NCBI GenBank assembly: GCA_016933675.1
Contig: JAFGAM010000076.1
Location: forward strand, 1-64,000
Source: Candidatus Anaeroferrophillacea bacterium
GTDB taxonomy: Bacteria > Desulfobacterota > Anaeroferrophillalia > Anaeroferrophillales > Anaeroferrophillaceae
Reading direction: 5' to 3'
Length of the DNA stretch: 64,000 bases
Below the pieces are notes generated by a model. That model saw only the letters and a list, made by a program, of their open reading frames with translations, had not been told where the DNA came from and made no database searches. The position numbers were made by a program, and so were the translations under genes. Shown here piece by piece: positions 1 through 9,772 of the stretch. Each line of letters opens with the position of its first letter. Positions within the stretch are counted from its first letter, which is position 1.

Positions 1-662
1 ATGATACCGCTCAATTTGGCGTAGTCACTGAAGCCGCCGGCATCCAGCACCACATCCAGCAGTTTCATGCCCGGACGGTGGAGAACGTACCGAGGCCCGT
101 TGACGGCACCGAGGACGTAGATTTTGTTCATCTCGTTGGTGGGAATATGGATAACGTCGTTGGCCTGCAGGGGCACATCACGGTCCATCTCCCCCCGCGC
201 GAAAAGCGGATGGAAATCGGTGACGATCTTCTTGCCGTCACGCGACAGGAAGGCGTTCGTCAGGTCGGCGTTTGCCACTCCCTCCACCTGACAAAGAAGC
301 TGATAGAGGGTCATCGGGGCGCCCATCTGGATCACCCCGGTACCCATGCCGGAAATGAACACCTTGTTGTTGGTAATCGTCGTCACGGCGACGGTCACTA
401 CCGGTTCACGGACGACGCTTTTCAGCGCCTCACGCAACGCCGTGCGCAGCTCGTCGAGGGTAAGACCGGCGGCGGTGACATCACCCACCGCCGGCAGGGT
501 AATCTTGCCGTCGGGCCGCACCAGGGTCTCACCGCTCAGATCCGGCGAGCCCCAGACGGAGACGCTCAATCCGTCGCCGGCACCGACGATGTAGTCCGCC
601 GCCGACCCCGGAGACGACAGGAGGAAAAATGAAAGTACCAGAAATACAAGCATTTTCTTCAT
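1..662 (-). CDS. Polysaccharide biosynthesis/export protein (Wza/EpsE-like), 3' end truncated by window edge
   Basis: Minus-strand reading frame from ATG at 662: MKKMLVFLVLSFFLLSSPGSAADYIVGAGDGLSVSVWGSPDLSGETLVRPDGKITLPAVGDV...; signal peptide plus Poly_export-type motif; open to the window edge. Confidence 0.85.
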   Translation of the reverse strand, partial: MKKMLVFLVLSFFLLSSPGSAADYIVGAGDGLSVSVWGSPDLSGETLVRPDGKITLPAVGDVTAAGLTLDELRTALREALKSVVREPVVTVAVTTITNNKVFISGMGTGVIQMGAPMTLYQLLCQVEGVANADLTNAFLSRDGKKIVTDFHPLFARGEMDRDVPLQANDVIHIPTNEMNKIYVLGAVNGPRYVLHRPGMKLLDVVLDAGGFSDYAKLSGI

Positions 663-663
663 C

Positions 664-2025
664 TTACCGGCCTCCCCTGCCGAACAGCACCACCTTGATG
701 GTATCAACGATAATGCGTATATCGAAAAAAAGCGAAAAATTCTTTATGTAATAGAGGTCGTATTTCAACTTGACCAGCGAATCCTCCACCGAGGCACCGT
801 AGGGATACATCACCTGGGCCCAACCGGTGATGCCCGGCTTGAGGACGTGGCGCTTGCTGTAATATGGAATCTCCTCCTCCAGGCTGCTGACGAATTCCGG
901 CCGCTCGGGGCGCGGGCCGACGAGGGACATCTCGCCGCGGAGGACATTGAAAAGCTGGGGCAGCTCGTCGAGCCGGCTCTTGCGCAGAAAACGGCCAACC
1001 GTGGTGATGCGCGGGTCATCCTCCGGCGACCATACCGCCCCCGACACCACCTCGGCATCCTGCCGCATACTGCGGAATTTGTAAAGCTTAAAAGGCTTGC
1101 CGTTTTCCCCTACCCGGGTCTGGGTGAAGAACACGTCACCATTGGAGTCCAGCCTGATCGCCAGGGCGATGAGCGGCAGCACCGGCGCGGTGAACAGCAG
1201 CCCCGCGGTGGCCAGCACAACATCAAGCAGGCGCTTGTGGAAGCGTACAAAGCTGTTGATACTGAACCCGCCGGAATAGATGAACCACGCCGGGTTGATA
1301 TCGGTCACCAGCAGCCGACCGGTAACCCGCTCGTAGAACGATATTGCGTCCAGCACCTCGACACCGGCAAAGCGGCAGTGCAGCAGCTCCTTTACCGGCA
1401 GCACCCCGCGGCGCTCGGAAAGCGCCACAATGATGCAGGCTACCCGCTGCGCGGCGGCGATCTCCGGCAGGTTGGCTACCGGCCCCACCACCTGGTCCGC
1501 CGGAATTTCCAGATTGTAGCCGTTCGGATTGACGAAGCCCACCAGCTTGCAGCAGTCGGAGTGTTCGGCGATGGTTTCGGCCATCTTCACCGCCCGGTCG
1601 CCAACGCCGAGAATCAGACAGCGGCTGCGAAGGCCCGACATCCGCATCAACCGGTCGGCATAGCGGTGCCAGACATACTGGCACAGGGCAAACATCAACA
1701 GGGTGTGAAACAGTACCCCGCGGCTGAGAAGATATTCCGGCAGCACGTAGTAGGTGGAAGACAGCAGCAGAAAGGTCAACGCCACCGACAGCGACACCCG
1801 CAGGATGAGCCCGGTACGCCCCAGCCGGATGTTGACGTTGTAGAGTTCGGTGAAATAGCTCGCCAGCACCAGGGCCGCGGCGAGGGTTGCCGCATGGACA
1901 ACCATAATCGAAGCGGGATACCACGCGGCGGTATCCAGACCGAACCGCATCAGAGTGGCATAAAAATAGGCCGTTACCGCCAGGAGCACATCGAAAATCG
2001 CAAGTATAACCGTGCGCTTTTTCAT
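664..2025 (-). CDS. Exopolysaccharide sugar transferase (polyprenyl glycosylphosphotransferase, exosortase-locus type)
   Basis: N-terminal TM helices, CoA-binding-like domain (LILGVGDRAVKMAETI), C-terminal bacterial sugar transferase motif KLYKFRSMRQDAE...LDELPQLFNVLRGEMSLVGPRPERPEF. Confidence 0.92.
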   Translation of the reverse strand: MKKRTVILAIFDVLLAVTAYFYATLMRFGLDTAAWYPASIMVVHAATLAAALVLASYFTELYNVNIRLGRTGLILRVSLSVALTFLLLSSTYYVLPEYLLSRGVLFHTLLMFALCQYVWHRYADRLMRMSGLRSRCLILGVGDRAVKMAETIAEHSDCCKLVGFVNPNGYNLEIPADQVVGPVANLPEIAAAQRVACIIVALSERRGVLPVKELLHCRFAGVEVLDAISFYERVTGRLLVTDINPAWFIYSGGFSINSFVRFHKRLLDVVLATAGLLFTAPVLPLIALAIRLDSNGDVFFTQTRVGENGKPFKLYKFRSMRQDAEVVSGAVWSPEDDPRITTVGRFLRKSRLDELPQLFNVLRGEMSLVGPRPERPEFVSSLEEEIPYYSKRHVLKPGITGWAQVMYPYGASVEDSLVKLKYDLYYIKNFSLFFDIRIIVDTIKVVLFGRGGR

Positions 2026-2189
2026 TGTCGCAACCCCTTTTTACCCATGTCGGATTCGCCGCAACCGGATATCATCCGCGGCGCTGCAACCCGGATGGCC
2101 TCGTCCCGGCACCATCATCATGGTACCGCCATCCCTTTCCGTGTAGCGGGACACCTTTCTCTGCCGCTTTTAGCCGTTTGCAGTTGCCA

Positions 2190-5015
2190 TCAACCCCGTT
2201 TGGCATTTGTGAGCCTAAGCAGCAGCTTCCGGGCGGCATCGGCCTCGGGAAACTGTTCGTTCTCCAGCGCCTGCCGCAGCAGTTCGACGGTTTTTTCCGT
2301 TTCGCCCAGTTTTTCCAGCGTCAGGGCCAGGTGAACCGCGATGCTGGGATTCTTCGGCAGCATCCCGTGGGCCTTCTCCAGCAGCCGGCGAGCCTCCGGC
2401 AGGCGCTCGTTCTGCAACAGGATATAGCCCAGGGTGTCGATAATCGCCGGCTCGTTGGGCCGGCTGCGATAGGCCCTGAGGGCCAGGTCCAAAGCCTTTT
2501 CCCGGTTGCTGTAATTACCGGCATAGAGGTACGCCAGGTTGTTGAGGGCGGGGATGTGATTCGGATCATCCAACAGGGCGGATTCGTAGTACTTCACCGC
2601 CTCGGCCTGGTTACCGAGCCGTTCGTAATGGCTGCCGATGGCGAACTCCGCCATCGCATAGCGGGGGAAGGCTTCCGCGACCTGCCGGTACAGCTCCAGG
2701 GCGCGCGGACCGCGGGCGGTACGCTCGCAGATGGCGGCAAGGCGCATGTAAATCATCGGCGATTTCCGCTTCGCCGCCGCCGGGGCGCCGTCCAGCACCT
2801 TTTCCGCCGCCGCCAGGTCGCGGCCGGCCTCATGCACCGCCGCCAGCAACAGGTAGCCGTAGGGCAGCTCCCGATTCTCCGCGATCACCTTTGCCGCCAG
2901 TTCGCGGGCCGAATCGGCCTTGCCCGAACGCAGATAGGCCTCTACCAGCAGCGGGTAACCGGCTCCGGGCCGAATACCTTCCAGTTTCGTAAAGACCACC
3001 GCGGCTTCGTCGAGTCGTTTCTGCCCCACCAGCAGCCGGCCCTTGAACTCCAGCAGGCCGGGATGGGAATCGTGGGTCGCCAGGGCGTTGTCGATGATCG
3101 GGGCAATCTCGTCGAACCGTCGCATACGGACGAGATATTCGGCATAGGCCAGGCTACCCGCCGGGGTCATGGTGGCCCCGGCACGCTTGAAATATTCCCC
3201 CGCCGTGACGCCCTTACCGGTCATTTCGTACAGCGCCGCGACCAGCACCAGGGCCTTCACCTGTTCCGGATCCTGTTGCAGAATCGCCTGGTATTCGGCG
3301 ATGGCCTGATCGTATTTCCGCTGCGAGGCATACCAGCCGGCGAGGTTGAAATAAGGGGTGAAATAGCCCGGGCTGGCGGCCTTGGCCTTCTCCAGCGCCG
3401 CCAGTGCCGGCTCGTTCTCTTGACGGCCGAAATGGGCCGCGGCCATGTAGTTGTACAACAGGGCATCCTCCGGCCCGCCGGTAAGGCCGTCCTCGAGCGC
3501 CTTCAAAGCGGCCTCGTAGTTCTGCTGCCGGAGATAGAGGGAGCAGAGCAGCAGGCGGGTGTTCATCGCCTCCGGTGCCGCGTTGAGCGCCCCCAGCAGC
3601 TCCTGTTCGGCCTTTTCGGGGTCGCCCTGGGAGAGACGATAGAGCCCCTTCTTGAGCCGCGCATCGGCCAGGCCGGGATCGATGGCGATGGCCCGGTCGA
3701 ACTCCTGCATCGCGTCATCAAAGTTGCCTTTGGCCAGGTAGGCACTGCCGAGGATATTATGCGCCAGGGCGTTGTCGTCACCCAGCTCGAGGGCCTTGCG
3801 GGCCTCGTTGACGGCATCGTCGAGGCGTTTCTGCTTCAGCAGGGTCATGGCGACCATCTCCCGCGCCTTGACGAACGACGGCGAGACGTCAATGGCCTTC
3901 TGAAACTGGCTCAGGGCGAGCTCGAATTTCTGCTGCTGGAAGTAGGTCAGACCGAGAAAATAGAAGGCGGACAGCTCCGGCTGCCGGCTGAGGGATTCCA
4001 GCAACTGCACCTCGGCCTCGTCGTAACGCTGGCTGAAATAGTCCACCAGCCCCTGCAGTCGCGGCCCCTCGGGCCGTTTGCCGAATCGCGCCTGGAGATC
4101 GGTGGCCGACTTGGCGGCAGCATCCAGGCGCCGCGATTCCAGATGAATGATGCCGGCCAGATACGTGGCACGGAACTCCCCCGGTTTGGCGGCGGCGAGA
4201 TCGTTGTAGATTTTCAGCGCCTTGTCGCGCTCGCCGCGGCGCGCCTCGAGGCCCGCCAGGAGGTAAGCGGCCTCACTGTTGCCGGCATCGTCGGTCAGCA
4301 GATCTTCCAGCAGCGAACGGGCCAGGGCATCTTCCCGGCAGCCCAGGTAAAGCCGCGCCAGGTGCAACCGGTAGCGGGTGTTGCCCGGATCCTTTTCAAT
4401 CGCCCGGCGAAAGAAATCCCGCGCCTTCCGGTCGTCGCCCTTCATCGCCCAACCGGCACCGAGGAGATCGAGGGCCGCGGCGTTCTCCGGCTCCTTCTCC
4501 AGCACCGCCGAAATGGCGCCAATGGCCTCGTCGACCCGACGGGTATGGATGTACAGCTCGCCCAGCTTCAGCGCCACGCGCCGGTCTTCGGGAAGCTGGC
4601 GGGACAGCTTGAGCAATTCCTTCTCCGCCTGATCGAACTTGCCGACATGAAGGTAGGCGTCGGCCAGGTGGTAGCGGGCGTCGACATAGTTGGGATCCTT
4701 CTCCAGGGCGTTTTTGAACAACACCACCGCGCCACGATGGTTGCCGCTGCGACTGTACTTGAGCCCCTCGTGCAGCAGTGCTTCCTTGCCCTGGCCGCCA
4801 CAGGCCACGGCGCCGAGCAGCAGGACCAGCAGGATGATCCCCGGCAGCACCACCGTACGCAGCGCCGGCACCACCGGTCGCCAATCCCGTCCGCCGCGAT
4901 TATGTGCGCCTTCCCTGCCGGCGCCGCTATTCCCGACGCCGCCGTTCAGGCGACATACCGTTTTTACAGAGCGGGAAAAATCAATCCTTGTCATGGAATC
5001 CACGTACCTCACCAT
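2190..5015 (-). CDS. TPR-repeat lipoprotein, PrsT-like (PEP-CTERM/exosortase system)
   Basis: 941 aa of tandem TPRs (AEKELLKLSRQLPEDRRVALKLGELYI...), N-terminal lipobox LLGAVAC; located in the EPS cluster. True start may lie internal to the ORF. Confidence 0.85.
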   Translation of the reverse strand: MVRYVDSMTRIDFSRSVKTVCRLNGGVGNSGAGREGAHNRGGRDWRPVVPALRTVVLPGIILLVLLLGAVACGGQGKEALLHEGLKYSRSGNHRGAVVLFKNALEKDPNYVDARYHLADAYLHVGKFDQAEKELLKLSRQLPEDRRVALKLGELYIHTRRVDEAIGAISAVLEKEPENAAALDLLGAGWAMKGDDRKARDFFRRAIEKDPGNTRYRLHLARLYLGCREDALARSLLEDLLTDDAGNSEAAYLLAGLEARRGERDKALKIYNDLAAAKPGEFRATYLAGIIHLESRRLDAAAKSATDLQARFGKRPEGPRLQGLVDYFSQRYDEAEVQLLESLSRQPELSAFYFLGLTYFQQQKFELALSQFQKAIDVSPSFVKAREMVAMTLLKQKRLDDAVNEARKALELGDDNALAHNILGSAYLAKGNFDDAMQEFDRAIAIDPGLADARLKKGLYRLSQGDPEKAEQELLGALNAAPEAMNTRLLLCSLYLRQQNYEAALKALEDGLTGGPEDALLYNYMAAAHFGRQENEPALAALEKAKAASPGYFTPYFNLAGWYASQRKYDQAIAEYQAILQQDPEQVKALVLVAALYEMTGKGVTAGEYFKRAGATMTPAGSLAYAEYLVRMRRFDEIAPIIDNALATHDSHPGLLEFKGRLLVGQKRLDEAAVVFTKLEGIRPGAGYPLLVEAYLRSGKADSARELAAKVIAENRELPYGYLLLAAVHEAGRDLAAAEKVLDGAPAAAKRKSPMIYMRLAAICERTARGPRALELYRQVAEAFPRYAMAEFAIGSHYERLGNQAEAVKYYESALLDDPNHIPALNNLAYLYAGNYSNREKALDLALRAYRSRPNEPAIIDTLGYILLQNERLPEARRLLEKAHGMLPKNPSIAVHLALTLEKLGETEKTVELLRQALENEQFPEADAARKLLLRLTNAKRG

Positions 5016-5167
5016 AAGCGGATAAACTATGCGAAGAATATACCCAAGCTGTGAAATCGGGATTATCGGCTTTTAGCTTGCAAGTGTTTAAACGGTGTGT
5101 GAATCAAGCCGATATGGTTCTGGAAAACTTTACAAAGCCTGCTTGGGGGCAGGTATGTTGCAAGTCA

Positions 5168-5203
5168 TGTGCCGGCCGGATAAAAAAAATTCCGGCCGGC
5201 ACA
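5168..5203. repeat. Perfect 13-bp inverted repeat with A/T loop
   Basis: TGTGCCGGCCGGA-taaaaaaaat-TCCGGCCGGCACA. Confidence 0.8.
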
Positions 5204-5565
5204 CGACCTGTTATCACTGGTATTTTTCAGGTGGGGTGAAATAGATAAGGCGTGAATAGCGAAAATCGATGAAAAAAGGAGATTTAATTACCTAATTCAT
5301 GAAATAACGGGGAACACTGTACCTGACGAAAAATCAGGGGCAATCTCGGCTTGTCCTTGGCCCCGGGGGCGGCATGCCTGCCTGACGATATCCACGATGC
5401 CGGGCTTTTCGGTTTCAACAATCCCGTCCGACAGGTGGTTTTGCATGGCATCCCCCCGGGTGACGGCGTATTCGCCCGCGCCGGCCCCTCCCCTCTCAGG
5501 GCCCCCGCACCTCCTTCCTGATGCCGCCGGGGTATTGCTGGTGACGATGGCGGTGGCCTTCGCCC

Positions 5566-7239
5566 TCAGCGCCCCCGCACCTCCTTCTTGATGCGGTTGA
5601 CATGGCCGCGGCCGAGCCCCTTGACCTCGCAGCCGAGTTCGAAATAGCGGCGGATCTTCGCGTCGTCCAGGAGCAGGAAGCAGTCGATGATGGCCGCCGG
5701 ACGGCCGATCATTTCCACCATCCGGTCGGGATCAAGGTCACGGTAGGCCTCGTGGCGCACCGCCAGCACCACCGCGTCGGCACCCTTCAGCACCCCGGCG
5801 AGATCCTGCTCCACCCGCAGGCCGGCAAGCTGCTCCTGGTTGCGGAAGAAGCGTCCCATGGACAGCCCCGGCGCCGGGTAGCTCTCCTGCTTCTCCAGCT
5901 CCCACCAGTGCTTGACATAGGGGTCATGCACCGCCACGTCGCCGCCCATCTCGGCCACCTTGCGGACGAGAATCTCCGAACCGCTGTAGCGGGTGTCGCC
6001 GACATCCTCGCGGTAGGAGGCGCCCAGCACCGCCACCTTCGCGGCGGCGACGATCTTACCCATGTTGCGCAGGGCGTCGCGCACCAGGCGGGCGGCACGG
6101 AGCGCCCGGGTGTCGTTGACGTCGATGGCCAGCGGGGTGATCTTGAAGATTTCCTCGTCGAAGCCCATGAGGGTGTGGTAGGCCCAGACGCCGAGGCCAC
6201 CGTCCTTGGGCAGGCAGTAACCGCCGATGCCGGGGCCGGGAAAAATCATGTTGGAGTGGGTCGGCCGCACCTTGATTGCCTGCACCACCTTGGCCAGATC
6301 GACGCCGTTGAGCTCGGAGAAGGTGCTCCATTCGTCAAGGAAGGCGAGCATCGCGGCACGAAAGGAATTTTCGACGATCTTGCAGGTCTCGCTCTCGATC
6401 GGGCGGTCGAGCACCGTGAGCGGGAACTTGTCGACGTTCAGAACCTCGGAAAGGAATTTCGTCACCCGCGTGCGGGCGGTATCGTTGATGCCGCTGCACA
6501 CCCGCCAGAAATCGCGGATGGAGGCGACGTACTCGCGGCCGGGCATCACCCGCTCGTAGGAGTGGGACAGCAGCGGCTCGGAGGCGATGCCGCGGGCGTC
6601 GAAAGCCTTGCGCATGATCGGATAGGCGACGTACTCGGTGGTGCCCGGCGGCACGGTGGTCTCGATGAGCACCAGACACTCCGGGGCGATGCGTTCACCG
6701 ATGACCTTGAGGCTGGCCTCCAGGGCGGCGATGTCGGCGCGGCCGCAGCGGACGTTGCCCAGCTCCTCCTTGAGGTAGTCGCACTGGACGTCCACCACCA
6801 CCACGTCGGCCAGCGCCAGGGCTTCATAGACGAAGGTGGCGGTGAGCGTCTTTTTATCGTTGACGCAGCGGGCGATGAGCGGCATCACCTCGGGATCCTC
6901 GGCCTCCACCGGCGCGACGCCGCGGTTGAGGTAGGCGATCTTCCAGAAGGACCGGGTGGAAGGCCGCTGCATACCGATGACAAACTTGTTCGGCTCCCCG
7001 GTTTCCCTATCCACCGAGTCGGCCACCACGCCGGCCATCACCGCACCGACAAAACCCACCCCCATGACGACGACAATCTCGCGCCCCAGACGGCGCTGCT
7101 CGGCCACCAGATCCCGCAGGCGGGCGTTCTCGGCGGCGTAGTCATCGGTACCGGGCAGCGGATAGGCCCGACCGGCGGGACAGACGGATACGGCGGGCTC
7201 GCCGGCGGGATTCATGTTCTGCGCGTCTTCAGTCGTCAT
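5566..7239 (-). CDS. UDP-glucose/UDP-ManNAc-type nucleotide sugar dehydrogenase
   Basis: VVVMGVGFVGAVMAGVVAD Rossmann motif, PGPGIGGYCLPKD active-site motif, LGASYREDVGDTR; ATG at 7239 preceded by GGAAGG. Confidence 0.88.
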   Translation of the reverse strand: MTTEDAQNMNPAGEPAVSVCPAGRAYPLPGTDDYAAENARLRDLVAEQRRLGREIVVVMGVGFVGAVMAGVVADSVDRETGEPNKFVIGMQRPSTRSFWKIAYLNRGVAPVEAEDPEVMPLIARCVNDKKTLTATFVYEALALADVVVVDVQCDYLKEELGNVRCGRADIAALEASLKVIGERIAPECLVLIETTVPPGTTEYVAYPIMRKAFDARGIASEPLLSHSYERVMPGREYVASIRDFWRVCSGINDTARTRVTKFLSEVLNVDKFPLTVLDRPIESETCKIVENSFRAAMLAFLDEWSTFSELNGVDLAKVVQAIKVRPTHSNMIFPGPGIGGYCLPKDGGLGVWAYHTLMGFDEEIFKITPLAIDVNDTRALRAARLVRDALRNMGKIVAAAKVAVLGASYREDVGDTRYSGSEILVRKVAEMGGDVAVHDPYVKHWWELEKQESYPAPGLSMGRFFRNQEQLAGLRVEQDLAGVLKGADAVVLAVRHEAYRDLDPDRMVEMIGRPAAIIDCFLLLDDAKIRRYFELGCEVKGLGRGHVNRIKKEVRGR

Positions 7240-7342
7240 CGCACACCTTCCATTGAGGTTCTTCAACATTTTTTCCCAATTGCCCGGCCTCTCGTGTCCA
7301 TCTCAGCCGTACCCCAGTCTGATCCGTCGTTTCATCTCGTCG

Positions 7343-7384
7343 TTTTCAATTATCCGGTCGGCATTTTCAATTACCCGGTCGGCA
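7343..7384. repeat. 21-bp tandem direct repeat x2
   Basis: TTTTCAATTATCCGGTCGGCA / TTTTCAATTACCCGGTCGGCA, one mismatch. Confidence 0.9.
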
Positions 7385-7563
7385 CGGACATCCGCCATGC
7401 CTCTGGCCACCATACGATCAAAGGCAGGCTCCGACATGATTTCCCCGCACGAAGAATCTTCCGGCCGGGTATCCGGCACTTCCCGGACAGGTTCTTTTGC
7501 CGTGGGCAGTTGCATTTCCTAAAATCATGTCAGGAGACAGGCGGCATAATTCAGGAAGCGTTC

Positions 7564-8568
7564 CTAACGATAATACTCCCGGTACCAGTCGACGAAACGG
7601 CCGATACCGACCGCCAGCGGGGTGTCGGGACGGAAGTCCACCGCCGTCTGCAGGTCGGCGACATCGGCGCAGGTGGCGGGTACGTCGCCGGGCTGCAGGG
7701 GCAGAAACTCCTTTACCGCCGTCCGCCCGAGGGCCTCCTCCAGGGTGGTGATGAAATCCATCAGCCGCACCGGGCTGTGGTTGCCGATATTGTAGAGGCG
7801 GTACGGCGCCGGGCTGCTGCCGGGATCGGGGCGGTCGCCGGACCAGTCGGGGTTGGGCGCCGGCAGGTGGTCCAGCAGCCGGTACACTCCCTCGACGATA
7901 TCATCGATGTAGGTGAAATCGCGCTCCATGTTGCCGTGGTTGAACACCTGAATCGGCTCGCCGGCGAGGATCGCCCGGGTGAAGAGGAACAACGCCATGT
8001 CCGGCCGCCCCCAGGGGCCGTAGACGGTGAAGAAGCGCAGCCCGGTGGTGGGCAGGCGGTACAGATGGCTGTAGGTATGGGCCATGAGCTCGTTGGCCTT
8101 CTTCGAGGCGGCATACAGGCTCACCGGGTGGTCGACGTTGTGATGCACCGAAAACGGCATCAGGGTGTTGAGGCCGTAGACCGAGCTGGATGAGGCATAA
8201 AGCAGATGGCGGACGCCGTTATGCCGGCACCCCTCGAGGATGTTCATGAAGCCGACGAGATTGCTGTCGATATAGGCGTGGGGGTTCTCGATGCTGTAAC
8301 GCACCCCGGCCTGGGCGGCGAGATTGACCACGTGGGTGAAGCACTCACGGGCGAAGAGCGCGGCCATACCCTCGCGGTCGGCAAGATCGGCCTCGACGAA
8401 GCTGAAACCGGGCAGATCCGCCAAAACCGCCAGCCGGCGGCGCTTGAGGGTGACGTCATAGTAAGGGTTGACGTTGTCGAGACCGGTAACCCGGATGCCG
8501 GCGGCCAGCAGCCGGCGGCAGTAGTGGAAACCGATGAACCCGGCGACGCCGGTAACCAGAACATGCAT
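7564..8568 (-). CDS. NAD-dependent epimerase/dehydratase (UDP-glucuronate 4-epimerase-like)
   Basis: MHVLVTGVAGFIGFHYCRRLLAAG, YAASKKANELMAHTYSHLYRLPTTGLRFFTVYGPWGRPDMA. Confidence 0.92.
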   Translation of the reverse strand: MHVLVTGVAGFIGFHYCRRLLAAGIRVTGLDNVNPYYDVTLKRRRLAVLADLPGFSFVEADLADREGMAALFARECFTHVVNLAAQAGVRYSIENPHAYIDSNLVGFMNILEGCRHNGVRHLLYASSSSVYGLNTLMPFSVHHNVDHPVSLYAASKKANELMAHTYSHLYRLPTTGLRFFTVYGPWGRPDMALFLFTRAILAGEPIQVFNHGNMERDFTYIDDIVEGVYRLLDHLPAPNPDWSGDRPDPGSSPAPYRLYNIGNHSPVRLMDFITTLEEALGRTAVKEFLPLQPGDVPATCADVADLQTAVDFRPDTPLAVGIGRFVDWYREYYR

Positions 8569-8850
8569 CTGAACGTCTCCCGTACCCTGTTTGGCGCGGC
8601 ACTCGCCCCCGAGCCCGGCGGCACCCGGCGGAACAATGAACCAGACCAGTTCGCCGCGAAGGCGCGAAACGCGGACGGCGGCCGAACCCGGCGGAACTAA
8701 TGAACCGCACCGCCCGCCAGGTCATTCTTCACTCCCTCCGAACGACTTCCATCATACCCGCATACGCCGGCCAAAGCAAGCAACTTCACGTTTTTATGCT
8801 TGACTTTTTCAGTCGGCTGCGATAGGTGAAAGCCCACTTTTTCAGCGTCC

Positions 8851-8928
8851 GTCCCCATCGTCTAGCCTGGCCCAGGACACCGGCCTTTCACGCCGGCGAC
8901 AGGGGTTCAAATCCCCTTGGGGACGCCA
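8851..8928 (+). tRNA. tRNA-Glu (anticodon UUC), CCA encoded
   Basis: GTCCCCATCGTCTAG...CCTTTCACG...GGTTCAAATCCCCTTGGGGACGCCA; acceptor GTCCCCA pairs TGGGGAC. Confidence 0.95.
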
Positions 8929-9088
8929 GCCTGTCCCGGCCGCCGCGGCATTTTCCCGCGGCGCCCTTTTTCGTTCCATGCCGCCCGCCGCCCTAAAGAT
9001 TGTTGTATTCCTGCCGATAAATGTTATACTCCATGCTCGTGTGTCCCGATACGCCGTGCCATGCCGCCATAAAGCGAGGAGACCGCCC

Positions 9089-9772
9089 ATGACCATTTCC
9101 GCCGCCGTTTGGGCCGCCGGGCAAATGGCCGAAACCCGGCGCATGTTTCACGCCGTCGAAGCTGCCCTGCCCGCGGATACCCCGGCGGCGACCGTCAGCG
9201 TCACCAGCGCCGTCCCCGGCGAGGGCAAAAGCCTGACCGCCGCCGCCCTGGCCCTGGTCGCGGCACGGCAGCTCGGCCGCCCGGTACTGCTGGTGGACGC
9301 CAACTGGTTCGCCCCGGCACTGCCCCACCTGCTCGACTGCCCCGAGGCCGATTTCGACGTCACCACCTGGCAGCAGAAGGGCGACATCGATCGCCACACC
9401 CTGCCGGTGGCCGCGTGCAAATGCCAGCTTTTCCTGCTGCCGGCACCCCGCGGCGGCAACGTCGATCCCACCGGCATCCTGGAGCAACTGGTACGCGAAG
9501 TCCGCGAGGCCTTCGCTTTCACCATCTTCGACGCCGGCGCCATTACCCACGTCAACCGCCGCATGCTCGACCCGGTCAACCTGTCATCCAATGTCGACGG
9601 TACCGTGCTCACGGTGATGATCAACGAAACGCCGCGGCCGGCGGTACGCCAGGCACAGAAACAGATCGAGGCCGGCGGCGGCCGGCTGCTGGGCGTCGTC
9701 GTCAATGAAAGCCGCAACCCCCTGGCGAAGGTACCCGGCAGCAACGCGAAAGCGGGAGGCACGCGGACATGA
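9089..9772 (+). CDS. CpsD/CapB-like (BY-kinase family) ATPase domain protein
   Basis: SVTSAVPGEGKSLTAAALALVAARQLGRPVLLVDANWFAP; FTIFDAGAI; no C-terminal Tyr cluster. Confidence 0.75.
   Translation: MTISAAVWAAGQMAETRRMFHAVEAALPADTPAATVSVTSAVPGEGKSLTAAALALVAARQLGRPVLLVDANWFAPALPHLLDCPEADFDVTTWQQKGDIDRHTLPVAACKCQLFLLPAPRGGNVDPTGILEQLVREVREAFAFTIFDAGAITHVNRRMLDPVNLSSNVDGTVLTVMINETPRPAVRQAQKQIEAGGGRLLGVVVNESRNPLAKVPGSNAKAGGTRT

Noticed and set aside
847-2334. Plus-strand ORF antisense to the sugar transferase
   Set aside because: Shadow ORF opposite a strongly conserved gene.
2025-5054. 1009-aa plus-strand ORF antisense to the TPR lipoprotein gene
   Set aside because: High-GC shadow ORF: composition-driven, opposite a clear TPR protein, no recognisable domain.
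5602-8193. 863-aa plus-strand ORF antisense to the dehydrogenase and epimerase
   Set aside because: Spans two well-supported minus genes and their spacer; His/Arg/Gln-rich shadow translation.
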